A DNA stretch of 64,000 nt from Coccinella septempunctata (lineage: Eukaryota; Arthropoda; Insecta; Coleoptera; Coccinellidae). Position 1 is the stretch's first letter; the number at the start of each line of letters is the position of its first letter. Location of the stretch: assembly GCF_907165205.1 (NCBI RefSeq), contig NC_058196.1, positions 21,246,501 through 21,310,500 on the forward strand, in the 5' to 3' direction. Both the position numbers and the translations under genes were made by a program. The notes under the pieces are model-generated. The model worked only from the letters and a program-made list of their open reading frames with translations. It was not told the origin of the DNA and did not search any database. Positions 1 to 11,764 of the stretch are shown one piece after another.

Positions 1-510
1 TTGATGTGCCACCCCCGCGGAATTAATTATTCGTGCCGATTTCAAGGCCCGCGTCATCGCCACTCATGTGTTCAACCGGCATGCCGATCGAGGAGGGCAA
101 TCCTGACCAGGCGGCGCGGCGGCATATCCGTTTGATGTTCCATTCCCATTTCGGTTTCGTATCCGTCCCCTCCGTATCTGGGGAATACACGGGGGGTGCT
201 AATGCTGCTCGCTCGGATGGGATGAGAAACGAGCGAATGAATTATCTTCGACGGCTCGGTCGTGACTTTTCGACTTCACCATTTCTTATGTTTATTTATT
301 GTTAATTTTTGGAAAAAAACGACTATTCATAGCGAAGAAGAAGAACTCCCTATAAGTTCAGCGTCAATTAACAAAATTATTTTTGTTCTTTATTTTCGAA
401 AGTGTTGGTTTATACAAAGAACGAAAGCTCTTCGGATATGCCAATTAATAATAATAAAAATCTGGACTGGAAAAATTACGTCTTAACAATATAATGAGAG
501 GCAATATAAA
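1..510. other. Unassigned sequence at left edge
   Basis: The first 250 bases are GC-richer than the rest, with several CpGs, and then the sequence becomes AT-rich. Open frames here are short and overlap on both strands, and none resembles a known protein. The segment could be the flank of a gene outside the window, but nothing in it proves that. Confidence 0.3.
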
Positions 511-514
511 AGAC

Positions 515-1870
515 ATTCAAACCCAAGGAAGGTGCAGAAATCGGAGCATTGAAAGAGGAAGACACTTACAAGTATCCAGGGATCAAGCAGGCTGGAAAAA
601 TCAATCAAAGCCAGATGAAGAAAGAATTAACGGGAGAGTTCACTCGCAGATTGAGAAGAAGTGACAAGGACCTGATAAGAGCGCTCAATACGCCTGCTCA
701 GCTCTGAACTACTCATTCGGTATCATCTCTTGAATGACCACCGATTTAGCAGCCCTTCAGAGAAAAATACGAGCAATGTTGACCAAACATCAAAACATTA
801 CTCTAAAAGCTCTAAAGAACGAACAGTACTGCTGCCACGACACCTTGGAGGTCGAGGAGCTGTTGATTTGTTCAACTGCATGCCTCAGGAAATTGAAGGA
901 TTCCGAGAATATTTTTACAATAAAGCTGCTTCATCAGAACACTCTATCGAGAAGTTTGTGATGCTGTTAATTCTGCTCCGTTAAAGCTTCAACAGGATCA
1001 CATAGAAATCGTTGAACGCACTGTCCAGAAAGCAAAATGAAGAAACTGACTGGCAAACCTTTACGTGGAAGACAGCAGAATGAGGTCAACCATCATGATA
1101 CGTCGACATATCTGCGTCAAACTACAGGTTGACAGAGGGCTTAATTGCCCTCCAAGATAAAGTGATCCCAACAAATAACTATATTCAATATATCGCCAAA
1201 GATGGCGGACGATAGCTGTCGTCATGGCTGTGCGACACATGAAACCATCCAGCACATCACCAGGAGATGCCAGAAGTTCGCAAGCACGGAGTACAAGAAT
1301 AGACATGATGCCGTTGACAAGAATTCACAACAAGAATTGACTATATAATACCAACGTCTAAGGTAAAAAAGGTCCCTTATTACATACAATTACTATCCAG
1401 ATTCTGTATTAGGAAATGATCATCACAAGGTCCACTGGGATCGCATGTAGACCGGAAAATGACACACAACTCACAAAAGATTTGACCTCATGTTACTGCA
1501 TAGGAATGAGAACAGAGCACTATTCATCGACCTGCCGATTCCAAACAACAATCACCCACTAGAAAGGCACATCGAAAAGATTTCGAGATACAGGGACATC
1601 AAGGAATAAACCAGGAGACAATGGAAGTTGAAGTTGAAGACTATCCACACTAAGAAGTGCGTGGAGATCAGGAACCGAACGGACACCAAGAAGACGAGGA
1701 GGAGACAGGACCTCAGCGATATCAGGAAGCGAGTAGCAGCCTGGACCCGACCACCACCATGAGCCCGAAAACCAGGAAAGGTCTCCAACAGAGCTTTTGA
1801 TATCCAAGATAAGTAAATGTTCCTCTGCAGAAGATTGTGAAAGCCGCAAGGCTAAAGTCAATGTCTAAAA
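515..1870 (+). pseudogene. R2-like non-LTR retrotransposon, 3' half, degenerate
   Basis: Conceptual translation in shifting frames gives the end of the reverse transcriptase and the C-terminal part of an R2-like Pol protein. The LKEG-like segment is followed by a thumb region, then a Cys/His knuckle (DSCRHGC, near 1207-1230) with ETIQHI after it. A DLPIPNNN-like segment near 1530-1560 resembles the restriction-like endonuclease region of that family. Stops and frameshifts are scattered throughout, so no product is made. In intact elements of this type the protein nicks target DNA and primes cDNA synthesis at the nick. Family assignment rests on remembered motifs; the boundaries are approximate. 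Confidence 0.6.
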
Positions 1871-1879
1871 GTAAAGGAG

Positions 1880-2140
1880 ATTGCAGGACTCCACGAAAGA
1901 TGTTTCATTAAAACTTCATCAAGTAGTGACAGGATTACCTAGAAATCGTCGAAAACTTTGCATAAAGAAAAATGCAGAAACTGTTTGGCATTAGAGACGT
2001 CAGAAAGTTTGTTTCTTGAGACAGAAGACTTCATCATTGCTATCCAGGAGCAAGTGTTTCCAATAAGGAATTTGAAATACATATCTCCAAGGATGCCTTT
2101 GTGGCGGACGATAGCTGTCATTATGGATGTAGAACAATGA
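1880..2140 (+). pseudogene. Second R2-like fragment (C-terminal part)
   Basis: This short piece repeats part of the preceding fragment. A KLHQ-like stretch after 1908 is followed by an EDFIIAIQEQV segment and a second copy of the Cys/His knuckle near 2105-2130. It stops abruptly at about 2140, where sequence from a more N-terminal part of the same protein begins. It is therefore a separate partial copy or a rearranged piece, not a continuation of one reading frame. It is in the same orientation as its neighbours on both sides. Confidence 0.55.
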
Positions 2141-2945
2141 TGAAGCTGAATCATCTCCTTTACATGGATGATTTGAAATTCCTTGCATCTACTGAAAACC
2201 AAATGCAAAAGATGCTGAAAATGGTAGAAAAATTCTCCGACATCAAAATGAAGTTTGGAATGGAAAAATATCGTCCTCTCAATATAACGACAGGCAAAAT
2301 AGACAGTACATTAAAACTCAAGGAAGGTGCAGAAATCGAAGCTAAAGGAAGGAAATACGTATAAGTATCTAAGGATCAAACAGGCTAGACGGATCAGTCA
2401 AACCAAGACGAAGAGAGAATTGACAGAGGAGTTCCCTCAAAGATTAAGAAGAATAATGAAAACTTGTCTGAAAAGCAAGAACCTGACCAAAGAAATAAAT
2501 ACCCACGCTTGCTCATCACTGAGCTACTCATTTGGTATCATCTCTTGGACCTCAACCGATTTAGCAGCCTTATAGGGAAAAATAAAAACAATGCTGAAAA
2601 CACCATGAACATTACCCTAAAGGCTCAGTAGAACGAACAGAGCAGCCACGACACCTTGGGGATCGAGGAATTGTTGATTTGTCCAACCCTAGGCATGTCT
2701 CAGGAAATTGAAGGATTTCGAAAATATTTCCTGAACAAGGCTGCTTCATCAACACTTAATCGAGTAGTTTGTGATGCTGATAATTCTACTCCGTTAAAGC
2801 TGCACCAGGACCACTGGGAAACCATCGAGCAATCTGCAGCAAGCAAAATTCGTAAACTGATTGGCAAACCTTCGCATGGAAGGCACCAGAATGAGGTCAA
2901 CCATGATTATGTCGACATGTCTCTATTTTATTTACTTTTTAATTC
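2141..2945 (+). pseudogene. Third R2-like fragment (RT palm/thumb)
   Basis: The translation opens with LLYMDDLK, the YxDD catalytic box of a reverse transcriptase (here YMDD), at about 2157-2180. The thumb region and a SYSFGIISWT segment near 2525 follow. The frame is broken several times: one open frame runs 2101-2364, another 2327-2575 and a third 2656-2949. The family matches the fragments at 515-1870 and 1880-2140. Order and overlap suggest successive 5'-truncated insertions, or a local duplication, of one R2-like element. Confidence 0.65.
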
Positions 2946-2949
2946 ATGA

Positions 2950-4010
2950 GAAGTGTGCTTTCAAATGTTTCTGTGTTGCTATACGAGACCTGAGATCTCT
3001 GAGATACTCTTCTACGTGACTCGAGACGAGACAGAGACAAGACGAGACTCTCATGGGCATCACAAGTGAACGCATCTAAGAGAAACGAGTGCAGTTAAAA
3101 TGGAAACGTTTTTATAAAGTAGAGGTAAACAACCCCAACTCGGTATAGATACCGAAAAACTTTACATAGAGTTTCAATCTACACACGACTACTACTTCCT
3201 GGAGAGCTCATCAAACGGCCATCCACATCAACGACCATTCAGCTCAGCGCAGAAGACTGATGATGGTCGAAAACGATCATTTCTGCGAAGATGCCCTCGT
3301 TGCGGACGGAATCCTCCCCAAGACGAGATTATTATGTGGATGACTGTACATGTGAGCATCCAATTTCGGAACCGAAGATGGCCCATCACGATATACGCCG
3401 AAAAATCCATTAAAATGTCCCTCTGAGAAGCGCGGAACATCGTTCTCCCGAACTAGATGATTAATGACGCGGGCGGTTGATAGATGGCGCCGTGTACGTC
3501 TACCCGGTATCATGTAGTGTTCATTAAATATATCGTCGGGGGTCCGACGCCCGGGGCGGCAGGAGGCGAGGGGGGTGTATAACCTTGTTAGATGATGATC
3601 GGTGTCGTAGCTGTTTCCGAGGAAAAATAGGGGTAGTTCCGGGATGTGGTTGTTGAGAAAATGGGATAAGGTGGAAAAGGCGAATTGTATTATTTCTGGC
3701 CAATTGAGGAAGGGTATTAATCGGATAACAATCTGGGAATTCCTCTGTTGCATGTCCATGCCACTGTATTTTGTCAAATGGAACTGACAAGTAGCTGAGT
3801 GACATTAATAGCATTGGAAGGAGGAAAACATTTTTCAATTAATGCGTAACCGTCAAATGAAGATATATATCTTGAAATCAATCTAAGAAGTTGGTTGAGA
3901 AATACGATAAAATTATAGTAGGCCTATTAGAGTGACAACCACAAGCCACAATTCTTCTCATTCCCTTTCTCTGTCGCCCACGAATGTGCGGACATCAAAC
4001 AAATGCTTTG
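2950..4010. other. No gene recognised
   Basis: GAGAC-rich sequence at about 2985-3050 resembles the edge of the minisatellite near 62.05-62.35 kb. A 166-codon open frame on the minus strand (3277-3777) begins at TTG and has no recognisable domain. Around 3.5 kb the sequence is GC-rich with CpGs. No repeat boundary could be placed. Confidence 0.3.
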
Positions 4011-4013
4011 AAC

Positions 4014-4250
4014 AATAATAAAGAATGATCACGCCTCAATAGAGAGGCAATGAATACAATAATAAGAATAAATTCAGATGCATAACACCCGCCGATATAA
4101 ATTTCAACAAGCGTTACGATCTTAATTGAACTAGCCAATTTGCCATAGTCAGGGCCACTAAATGGAGAACGTTCCACCGAAAAAAGCAGATGCTGACCAT
4201 GATTTCGGTCTCATTTGACCTCGTCGGAGCAACACAGCTCCTTCTACGAC
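4014..4250 (-). repeat. Interspersed repeat, copy 1 (matches 46.98-47.22 kb)
   Basis: The reverse complement of this stretch matches 46985-47215 over about 230 bases. Shared blocks include GAATGATCACGC, GGCAATGAATACAATAATAA and the tail GAGACCGAAA. It has no coding content. The arrangement fits a dispersed retroposon tail or a MITE; no terminal repeats were identified, so the class is open. Confidence 0.6.
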
Positions 4251-4299
4251 AGAAAAACGTTTGGAATTGATGAATTCTGATTGAATACTGGCAGTCACC

Positions 4300-4326
4300 T
4301 CTGAGTATTATCGAGTAGTACTCGAG
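4300..4326 (-). repeat. 27-bp dispersed motif, copy 1
   Basis: On the minus strand this begins CTCGAGTACTAC and ends ATACTCAGA. The identical 27 bases recur on the plus strand at 43123-43149 and 45684-45710. It contains CTCGAG and a near-palindromic GAGTACTACTC. Beyond the motif only a loosely shared ACTGG-like element on one side is common to the copies, so the 27 bases are unusually well kept. Confidence 0.75.
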
Positions 4327-4429
4327 CGCCAGAAGTGTTTTTTAAGGTTGTCTTTTTACTTTTGGGGGATAGAACCGGTATGAAACATTTCCTAAAATAT
4401 CACACACAATCGAGGAACTATTTTTTCAA

Positions 4430-4545
4430 TGATTTTTCAACTTCATCACCTTGAGAGTTCTCTATGGATGATTTTTGATGAAGCATTGTATTTTGAGTAG
4501 TTCTACTCTCTGTGAAAGAATCACCTTCAAAAATACCCTGGAAGT
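4430..4545 (-). repeat. MITE-end repeat, GGTGA family, copy 1
   Basis: Read on the minus strand, this shares the order of blocks seen at 35350-35457 (minus), 37768-37815 (plus) and 52412-52500 (plus): GAAGGTGA, a T-rich run, AGAAGGTAGAACT-like sequence, then a block ending in AAAAATCA. It is noncoding. The copy at 35 kb ends in CACCCTGTA, the terminus used by several foldback elements in the window. Confidence 0.45.
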
Positions 4546-4549
4546 TCAG

Positions 4550-5990
4550 GATTAAGTTTGTTTGGATTGTCTTCCATGATTTTTTTGAGGAATGACAACT
4601 TAAAAAATAGAGCCAGGTTTTCAGATTTTTTTCACAAGATATATAATATTTTTTTCATCACAAATAATGGTTTGACGACTTTCAGTTCTCGTGAATATAT
4701 TATTTCTCGATATGACACCATACAGCCACTCAGAGTCGAAAAAATCACTGTGAAACCATAAGTTCGACCCAGATGTAATAATTTTCCCGTCAAGGGTAGC
4801 AGAGCACATGGGCAAGCCATCGAGTATGATGTACGAAGTACTCATGTATCATATACATAATCACTGGCCTTGTCTTATATGACCATCATTGTTTATTGCT
4901 CACCTGAAATTTCTTTCCAGATTGAAGTTTGCGTTCTTACTTTTTGATCTCTGTTGTTGTGAATACTCACCTGAAAAAGAAAAAAAATGTTGATGAATAG
5001 TGTATTTATGAGAAGAGTGCACTCCAAGTATGCATTAACCTGGGTACATCTGCCAAGGAGCTACATTCTCATGAAAGGATACAGAGATAAATAAAAATTT
5101 AATTTATGTTCGGAATTTAAAGAAATTCTGAACCGATGATGATTTATTCTTGGTAATCCAAGTCTGATGTTTCAATGCTGCTGAAAACACTTTCAGGATA
5201 GAGGTTTTTTAAATTTTATATCTGAGTAGAAAACAACTATGGTTCATTCGAGTTGTTTTGAATGGCCATTGCAAACAGAATATTATTACTTCGGTCATGA
5301 TCGATTTAAAAATTCTAGAGTTGAATGTATTATACTATACAAAAGCAGCTTGAATACATTTCTTGTTTTTCATTATATGAAATCTGAAAATGAATAGTTG
5401 CGAATGAAAATAGGGAGTGATTCCTTGTCGACAAAATAGTGTACTTCTCTCATATAATTTTTTTACTAAATCTAACAATATCGTATTCCTTATCTCATTT
5501 AAACTTATTCCAATCCCAAGACAATTTATACATATTATAATTTTTTTCATTAAGCTGCTTACATACAGCTCCCTAAAGATGGCACCTGAAAAGCAATTTT
5601 TTTTCTTGGAAACCGGATAACTGAAAGAAATTAAATTTAGAAGACATTCAATGGAAGAATTTTGGTAGTGTTCCCCTATAAAAATGAGCACGATATCCGC
5701 CTACTAGGTAAATTGAAGTTTGAAGATAATTCCATACTTTTTTATTGCCTTCTCGCTTCCATAGAATTTAGCTTAGTTTCATTTTGTTAGTTTTCTTGTT
5801 TAAAAATGCTTGTCAAGTGCCATCTTTAGGGAAATGCATTGAAGCAGGAGCTGATCAAAAAAAAAAATAAAAAAAATAATAATATGAAAGTCCCAGATTA
5901 TTTTTTTACAAGAAATCACCCTTTAAATTTTATCGCAACTATTCATTTACGCCCTCATCTATATGCTCAAGAATTTTAATTATATTATGA
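4550..5990. other. AT-rich, no gene recognised
   Basis: Open frames of 60-118 codons occur on both strands, but they overlap each other, start in AT-rich sequence and show no domain. A poly-A-rich stretch lies near 5858-5885. Nothing else could be supported. Confidence 0.3.
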
Positions 5991-5994
5991 TAAA

Positions 5995-6285
5995 GGAAGA
6001 AGTAATGCACAAAATGGATCAATTCGGTATTTACTACTTTGTAAAAAAATTGCTTCAATAGATTACTTTCAATATTAAATTAGACCACTTTTTATGTATA
6101 ATTTGGGAGTTTGTGTTGTTCCCTCCGCGAAGTTTGGAGGGTAGTTGAGTTTTTCAAACGGGAACCGTAATTTTGTATCATAAATTATTGATGAACCTTC
6201 TGCTACTGTGGTTGATTTTGTTATTGGTGTCTTTTTTTTCATAAATCTTTTTTTATTGTAGGGATAAAACTTATTGAATTCCAAA
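5995..6285 (+). repeat. Foldback MITE family B, partial copy
   Basis: The segment begins GAAGTAATGCAC and runs through TATGTATAATTTGGGAG to a TTGTAGGGATAAAACTTA-like end. The same order of blocks appears at 8470-8845 and in both arms of 42140-42845. Only one arm is present, so this is a truncated or solo arm. It is noncoding, and the family was inferred from these internal matches. Confidence 0.55.
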
Positions 6286-6289
6286 ATTT

Positions 6290-8465
6290 ATTTTTTTCAG
6301 TGTATTTTTAGGCTAATGGAGTGATTGAAATTCTTGTCATCAAAAACATCATTTTTATGTAGGGTAGTAATAGCATGTTGACAGAACCTTTTAATCACAT
6401 GTTCATTTCTGTTTGTAGTTCGGATTTCTTTTAAGATAATCTATAGCCTACGACAACGTCATGTTTTCGGTGCATGAAGTACATAAAAAAGTTAAAATTC
6501 GTCTTCACTGAGTTTAACTATCCCATTTCTATAATAAGAAAATGGTTGAGAAAAGAACAAGCATGCTATTTAAAAAAAATGAAAATTGAACTCTTCGGCG
6601 TATTTTTTATGAAGATTAACAATGAATTCGGTGACTTTTTTCTTGCATGAAACCCATGTTGAAATGAATATTGCGTTGATCTAACTTTCTATTCCCCAAG
6701 AAATCAAGGCCCTCCCCAAAAGCGTTCACAAGACGCGAAGATTGATGAAAATTCATCCGACTCCTTTTCAACCCCCTAGCCGATAGTCAATAAATCCGGA
6801 CAAAATCCGCATGGCCCTTTCCGGACCTACATCAAAGTCGGCAGGGATAATGGTTGCACATCGGATTGTGGGGCCCGCAGAAGGGGCCACTTGGTGTTAC
6901 CTACACCCCTCCGTTCACGAGGAACGCCCTTGAAATGTATCGGGCGAATGAATTCACCCCCGAGAATGATAAATCTGTTGGAATACCTGTGGTACCCCTG
7001 ATTTAATGAACCCGGAAAGGATTCCGAAATTTCAGGTTGCATGGTTGAGAATTACCGGAGCTACGGAGCAACTGTCTTGTGAGGTTGAAAACGAGATTCA
7101 TGTGGAAGATTCACTCATTTTTCGGACTTTTTACTACATCTGATGAAAATAGCAAAACTGTATAGGTTTAAGATAGAAACTTGATTTTGAGATTTCAATC
7201 GGCAATGTTTCAATGCTGACATCAAGTAGGTATTGATTCATCCTTGACCTTGATCTAAGAATGAGGTTAATGAATTTTACCGCCATATTGCTGAGAAAAA
7301 GAGGAACAAATGGGGGCCAGTTAATGAGAACACAATGCGCAAAAAAATCTTTGCAAAAAACAAAACTTAAAAAATGAACGGTAATCGATATAAGATATTT
7401 TAATAGTTATGAATATAAATGCAACAAATAGAACAAAACTTGGATACAGCGGAAATTGAGGCAATATGCAGAGAAGAAATTGGTCTAAATGAGAACAGGA
7501 AAAATATGGAAAGAAACGAAGGTATCAAGGAAAAAATACAACAATCACATCAACAGATAGGTACAAAAAATGATAATCAAACAGGACATGAAAGAAACAA
7601 ATGCTATCTATCTAGTCCAATGGAGACCTTCTCTTTTTCAACAGAGAATCACATAACCAATATACTTTTTCTTGAAAAGACGCTACATAGGGAATCCTTG
7701 ATGTTTGTCTTAGAAAATTGATTTGTGGAATTTTTCGAATGAAAATATTGTCTTCTTCAATTCTCATAAAATGTCTCGAAAATAATAGAACGAATTGTTT
7801 AAGAATCGATAAACATTCCATAAGAAGTTGAAAAAACAAGAAAATGTCATTTGGCGACTAAATCAATACATCCACAATGAAAATATTATAATAGAAATAT
7901 CTTTGACAATAGGTTGCCGAAGTTTTTATTATTTTTGAGAATATCTATAATTTTTTTTTTGAGATATGAAACAGTCTTAAGACCAATCTTCCAAAATGAG
8001 CAGATACAAACTAAACCTTTGCTTTTAAATTCTGTAAGCAGCATTTGGAAGAAGTTATCTCTTTTTTCTCCCAACACGATTACCAACTTTTAGATCAATA
8101 CAAAATGTAATAATTGTAGACCTATATCTCTCCCGACTTATCTGTTATTTTGTACAATTTGTATACGGAGATAATCATCAGCTCATTTCTGACCATGAAG
8201 TCTCATAGACTAGCCAATGATGGCCCATAAATCACAAGTGATTAATGAATGTTTGGTAGACACTAAATCAATTTATTCATAGATGCCGAATAAAGAACAT
8301 AGATCAGAATTCTCTACGTTTCTAACTTGTTCAAAGATTCCATCACAACTTCACAGGATTTGAAATGGGAAGAACGGACATTCTTGAAAATATTTCCCTC
8401 TTTTATTCCAATCAGGGCATTCCACTCAAATGCCCTAATAAAGAGATAGGTTCGTCACAATTTAA
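6290..8465. other. No gene recognised; GC-richer island at 6.7-7.1 kb
   Basis: Around 6700-7080 the base composition rises and CpGs appear, with a 71-codon minus-strand open frame of no known type. An open frame at 7419-7721 (+, starting ATG) is rich in Glu, Asn and Lys, but it has no homologue that I recognise and no coding signature. The rest is AT-rich sequence. Confidence 0.3.
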
Positions 8466-8469
8466 AACT

Positions 8470-8845
8470 TGTACAGAGTGAGTAAAAAGTAATGCACCAT
8501 ATTTATTCATATCTTCCTTATTTACTATTTGTAGAAAAATACTCGAATAGGACAAAGTTTATATTGAATTACGAAATTTTTAATGTATGACGGAGGAAAT
8601 TGTCAGGCACCCTCTAGGGATCAAACAATTTTATTTTTGAATTACGAAAGTTTTCTTGCTGATTTGGAGAATTTTTCGCGCACAGTCTACGAAGGGCGAA
8701 GGGTACTTCAATTTTTTAAATGACAATCCTTTTTATGACAAAAATAGATGGGCGTTTAATGGCTGCGTGTGATTTGGTGATTGATGGAGTTTTTATCAAC
8801 CCTTTTTTATTATAGGGATGACATGGTTAAATTTATTCAATCAGA
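8470..8845 (+). repeat. Foldback MITE family B, one arm
   Basis: It starts at about CAGAGTGAGTAAAAAGTAAT (8475) and contains TTCATATCTTCC, GTAGAAAAAT and, near the inner end, TCAACCCTTTTTTATTATAG. That last block also occurs in the left arm at about 42310-42335. No matching opposite arm follows, so the copy is truncated. Confidence 0.55.
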
Positions 8846-9039
8846 AAATTCAATAGGTACCATAAAACCATTTCATTCCTCCTATTAAAAAAACATCAAT
8901 TATAGAATCATCCTTAGCAACAACTTCATCAATTGCTGACAGAAAAAGTTGGGGATACTATTTTACAAACTCCTCCAATATAAATTTAAGTCTATATTAA
9001 TAAAAGAGGATCTATGGTTTACTTCAGAATGCTTTATTG

Positions 9040-9265
9040 TTCAAACGATCGCACCAAATTGGACAATTCTTTTTTTGTTGTGTTTATTATTGTTAGGGCA
9101 AGGTTTATATAACAAAATATTGCCAAAAAAAATTGTACAGAACAGAAAAAAAGGCATTCCTTCTTCTTACGACCAATCGAGCAATAATCACGATGAGTTA
9201 GTTATGATTATCTACCCTAGAAATAATTTAAATGGCAAAACTAGGTTTGCCGGGTCAGCTAGTTT
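9040..9265 (+). repeat. Probable retroposon 3' tail
   Basis: The stretch ends in GCCGGGTCAGCTAG at 9250-9263. I recall this ending from 3' ends of RTE-type LINEs and SINEs of arthropods. Upstream are an A-rich run and a GATGAGTTAGTTATGATTAT segment. No second copy is in the window, so boundaries and class are inferred only from the terminal motif. Confidence 0.35.
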
Positions 9266-9269
9266 TGAA

Positions 9270-10140
9270 TTAAAAATTGACCTATTCTAGCATTCTGCTA
9301 CAAAATAATATACACCGAGGATATAAATTTTTTTCTTATCTCTCCAACCTGCAGGCTGTAAGAATGAATTTTACAAGAAACCCTTCCAGAATAAATTCAC
9401 TATACTTACGTGAGTCCCCATCAAGTTTCTACATCTGGTGCGGCAGTTATAAAAGGATAAACGAACACACACATTTATGAATAATAGCATAGTTATTATT
9501 ATTACGACAATATACAGCTGAAAATACTGAATAATAACTTATTCTAATTGAATATTTCAGAAAATCGCATCGAATGAGAATCGTACTGATTAATCGCTAA
9601 TTACAAAAAGGATAATATCTTTAAAATATATAAACGAAGAAAGTATAAATCATTCTATGTGAATTCGCCGAATTGAGCTCCTCCAACACCTAATCACCCA
9701 TTTTTCGAACAGCTTTACGTCGAATATCGCGACTTCGTATCTCATTTCAGACACTTCGCTTCGAAAGGAGAAAAAATTACATTTATATCTTCGGTACAGC
9801 GAAAAGCGATATTTAAAGTCATCAGAGTCACATCGGTCCCCTTTGGAAATTCTCCACAGGCAGAAATTGGATGATGGAGTTCCCCTCAGGGCTGACTACA
9901 CACCCATCCTATCTCGTCCCTCACGGCCCTAATAGAGTGATATATGATGTGTTTATATTTCCTCATCTACAGAAGGTGAAAAAAAATGTCCATTGCTCAC
10001 GATATCCGGCACTTTCGCAGGTTGCAGTGTTTGTAGACAAGTAGAAATATTTATTTCTATGGAATTGGATGTAAGGAGGAAATATCAGACCAACACCCAG
10101 AAAAAAAAGGGCATCCATAAGAGGTCCATAATTGGTACAC
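9270..10140. other. No gene recognised
   Basis: Mostly AT-rich sequence. A short GC-richer patch lies at about 9830-9930. No repeat boundaries or coding signal were found. Confidence 0.3.
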
Positions 10141-10142
10141 AT

Positions 10143-10252
10143 GGACATCCTTTGGACATCTATTGTACATCCATTCATGGACGTACTGTAGATATCCAAT
10201 AATGGACATCCATTGTACATCCATTCATGGACGTACTAGGGATATAATGAGC
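10143..10252 (+). repeat. Short tandem repeat, about 60-bp unit
   Basis: Two units share GGACATC(T/C)ATTGTACATC and ATTCATGGACGTACT. A third partial GGACATC block precedes them. Within each unit the GGACAT and ATTCATGGAC pieces echo each other, so the array is internally repetitive. It is noncoding and flanked by AT-rich sequence. Confidence 0.75.
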
Positions 10253-10293
10253 TATTCTCAAATATTGAAGTATTTTGTCAAAGATTATAGAGT

Positions 10294-10310
10294 CAGGTTA
10301 GGTTAGGTTA
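10294..10310 (+). repeat. Interstitial TTAGG telomere-type motif
   Basis: The sequence is CAGGTTAGGTTAGGTTA, about three TTAGG units in register, followed by ACTAACTA. TTAGG is the ancestral insect telomeric repeat. Such short interstitial runs are common in insect genomes and do not mark a chromosome end here. Confidence 0.6.
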
Positions 10311-10846
10311 ACTAACTATCCTACATATACCAACGCATCAATTTTTTTATACATGTCAAACAGGCCTTAAACAATGGAGGATGACAAAAATCTGTCGTCC
10401 CACTATCATTGTCAGTTTATTTCCAGCGATAACACAAATCGACTTACCCTTATGGATTTTCACGACCAATCAAGATAGCGTCGAACAAAGCGGCCCACAT
10501 CAAGAACTGATTGAAGGCTGGTGGAAAATTGAAGAAATGTCCCATATATTCTGACGATGGCGTCGAACGAAACCGCATGTTATAGTAGCAGTGGCAACTC
10601 GTCAGATGACAGGGTTTAAAGTTGATGAAAAAAGATGAAGGATTGTTATAGAAATTGGGTCTGATGATTCTAACAGACAGCAGAAAAATGCTTGATATCT
10701 TCGAGAACCAAGATTATTTCGTATAAAAAGTGATTTTCGGTCAATCTTCCAGAATTTTGGTTTGTTTATGGGCTATTACCCATTACCTACTTAAATGTGA
10801 TTTTCCATAGCCTGCCGAGATGTCAATCATAGGAGGCGGTAATTGA

Positions 10847-11764
10847 AGGCGTACTAACGTTGACGGTTCTACGTTGATGGATCAAGTCAAGATGACTTCT
10901 GTCAAACGTCTTCCCTTATTTACAGCAAAGAGGAATCTTTGTTTACATTGAATATCTTTCAACGTGTTCAATGTTTATTTATTGAGTTCTGTTAATTAGG
11001 GAAAATCTTAACTTGATTAACACTGCTTCAGACAGTATATTTAATTGTTCAATAGCAGTATTTTATCTTAATTTTCACATCACTTCAAATTTAGGACTGG
11101 ATTAGAAAACAAATACATACCTATGCAATGTTAGATACCACTTAAAAACTGGGAACTAACTCAGTAGAAAGTATTCGCCATGATTGAGTATGTTCTGGTG
11201 TGTATTTATCTAGTCAAAATTTTTAATTTTCATTGAAAACTTTTTCTTTGATCTTTTCAAAAAAACTACTTTCAAGAAGTAGTTTGGTTTTGAATGCCAA
11301 AAAATAAGAATAACAGTTATCTATTCTACCTTCATAAACCACACACCTTCAGATTTGAATACCATTTGGGACAATACATAGGATAAGCATGTTTTGAGGT
11401 TTACAATTACCAACAATTGCTCTGAGCTTGAAATTTGAGTCTTAACATAAAAGGGGAATTTTTTTGATGAATAAGCTCACCTGTATTTCCTCAAAGTATT
11501 GTTCAAAAATAAACTCCCACGTAACGTTAATCAATTTTAATAAAACAAGAAATATTCCACGTTGAAAACCTAAAAATACCTAAATATTTGTGATCAATAT
11601 TCAAGTAAGATCATTTGGATTGCTAGAAATATGTATAAAGAAGAACAGATATTCCTTAATGATGTTTTTTTCATTTCTTTCGACGTTGTTTGACTTTGAC
11701 AGAATTTGACATAAGCCATCTTGACTTGATCCGTCAACGTAGAACTAGTAACGTTGGTATGCCT
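10847..11764. mobile_element. Inverted-repeat element, 918 bp, noncoding
   Basis: The left end reads AGGCGTACTAACGTT. The reverse complement of the right end reads AGGCATACCAACGTT. Similarity continues for about 60 bases through TTCTACGTTGA and GGATCAAGTCAAGATG. The interior has no long open frame. This is the structure of a non-autonomous DNA transposon. No target-site duplication could be read with confidence, and the superfamily is unknown. Confidence 0.65.

Noticed and set aside
3277..3777. 166-codon minus-strand open frame
   Set aside because: It starts at TTG, has no recognisable domain, and lies in a GC-shifted patch where chance open frames are expected. I saw no splice sites or repeat copies to support it.
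7419..7721. 100-codon plus-strand frame rich in Glu, Asn and Lys
   Set aside because: Low-complexity composition and no known family; coding use cannot be shown from one sequence.
10294..10310. Telomere or subtelomere
   Set aside because: Only about three TTAGG units in an internal position, with no long array.
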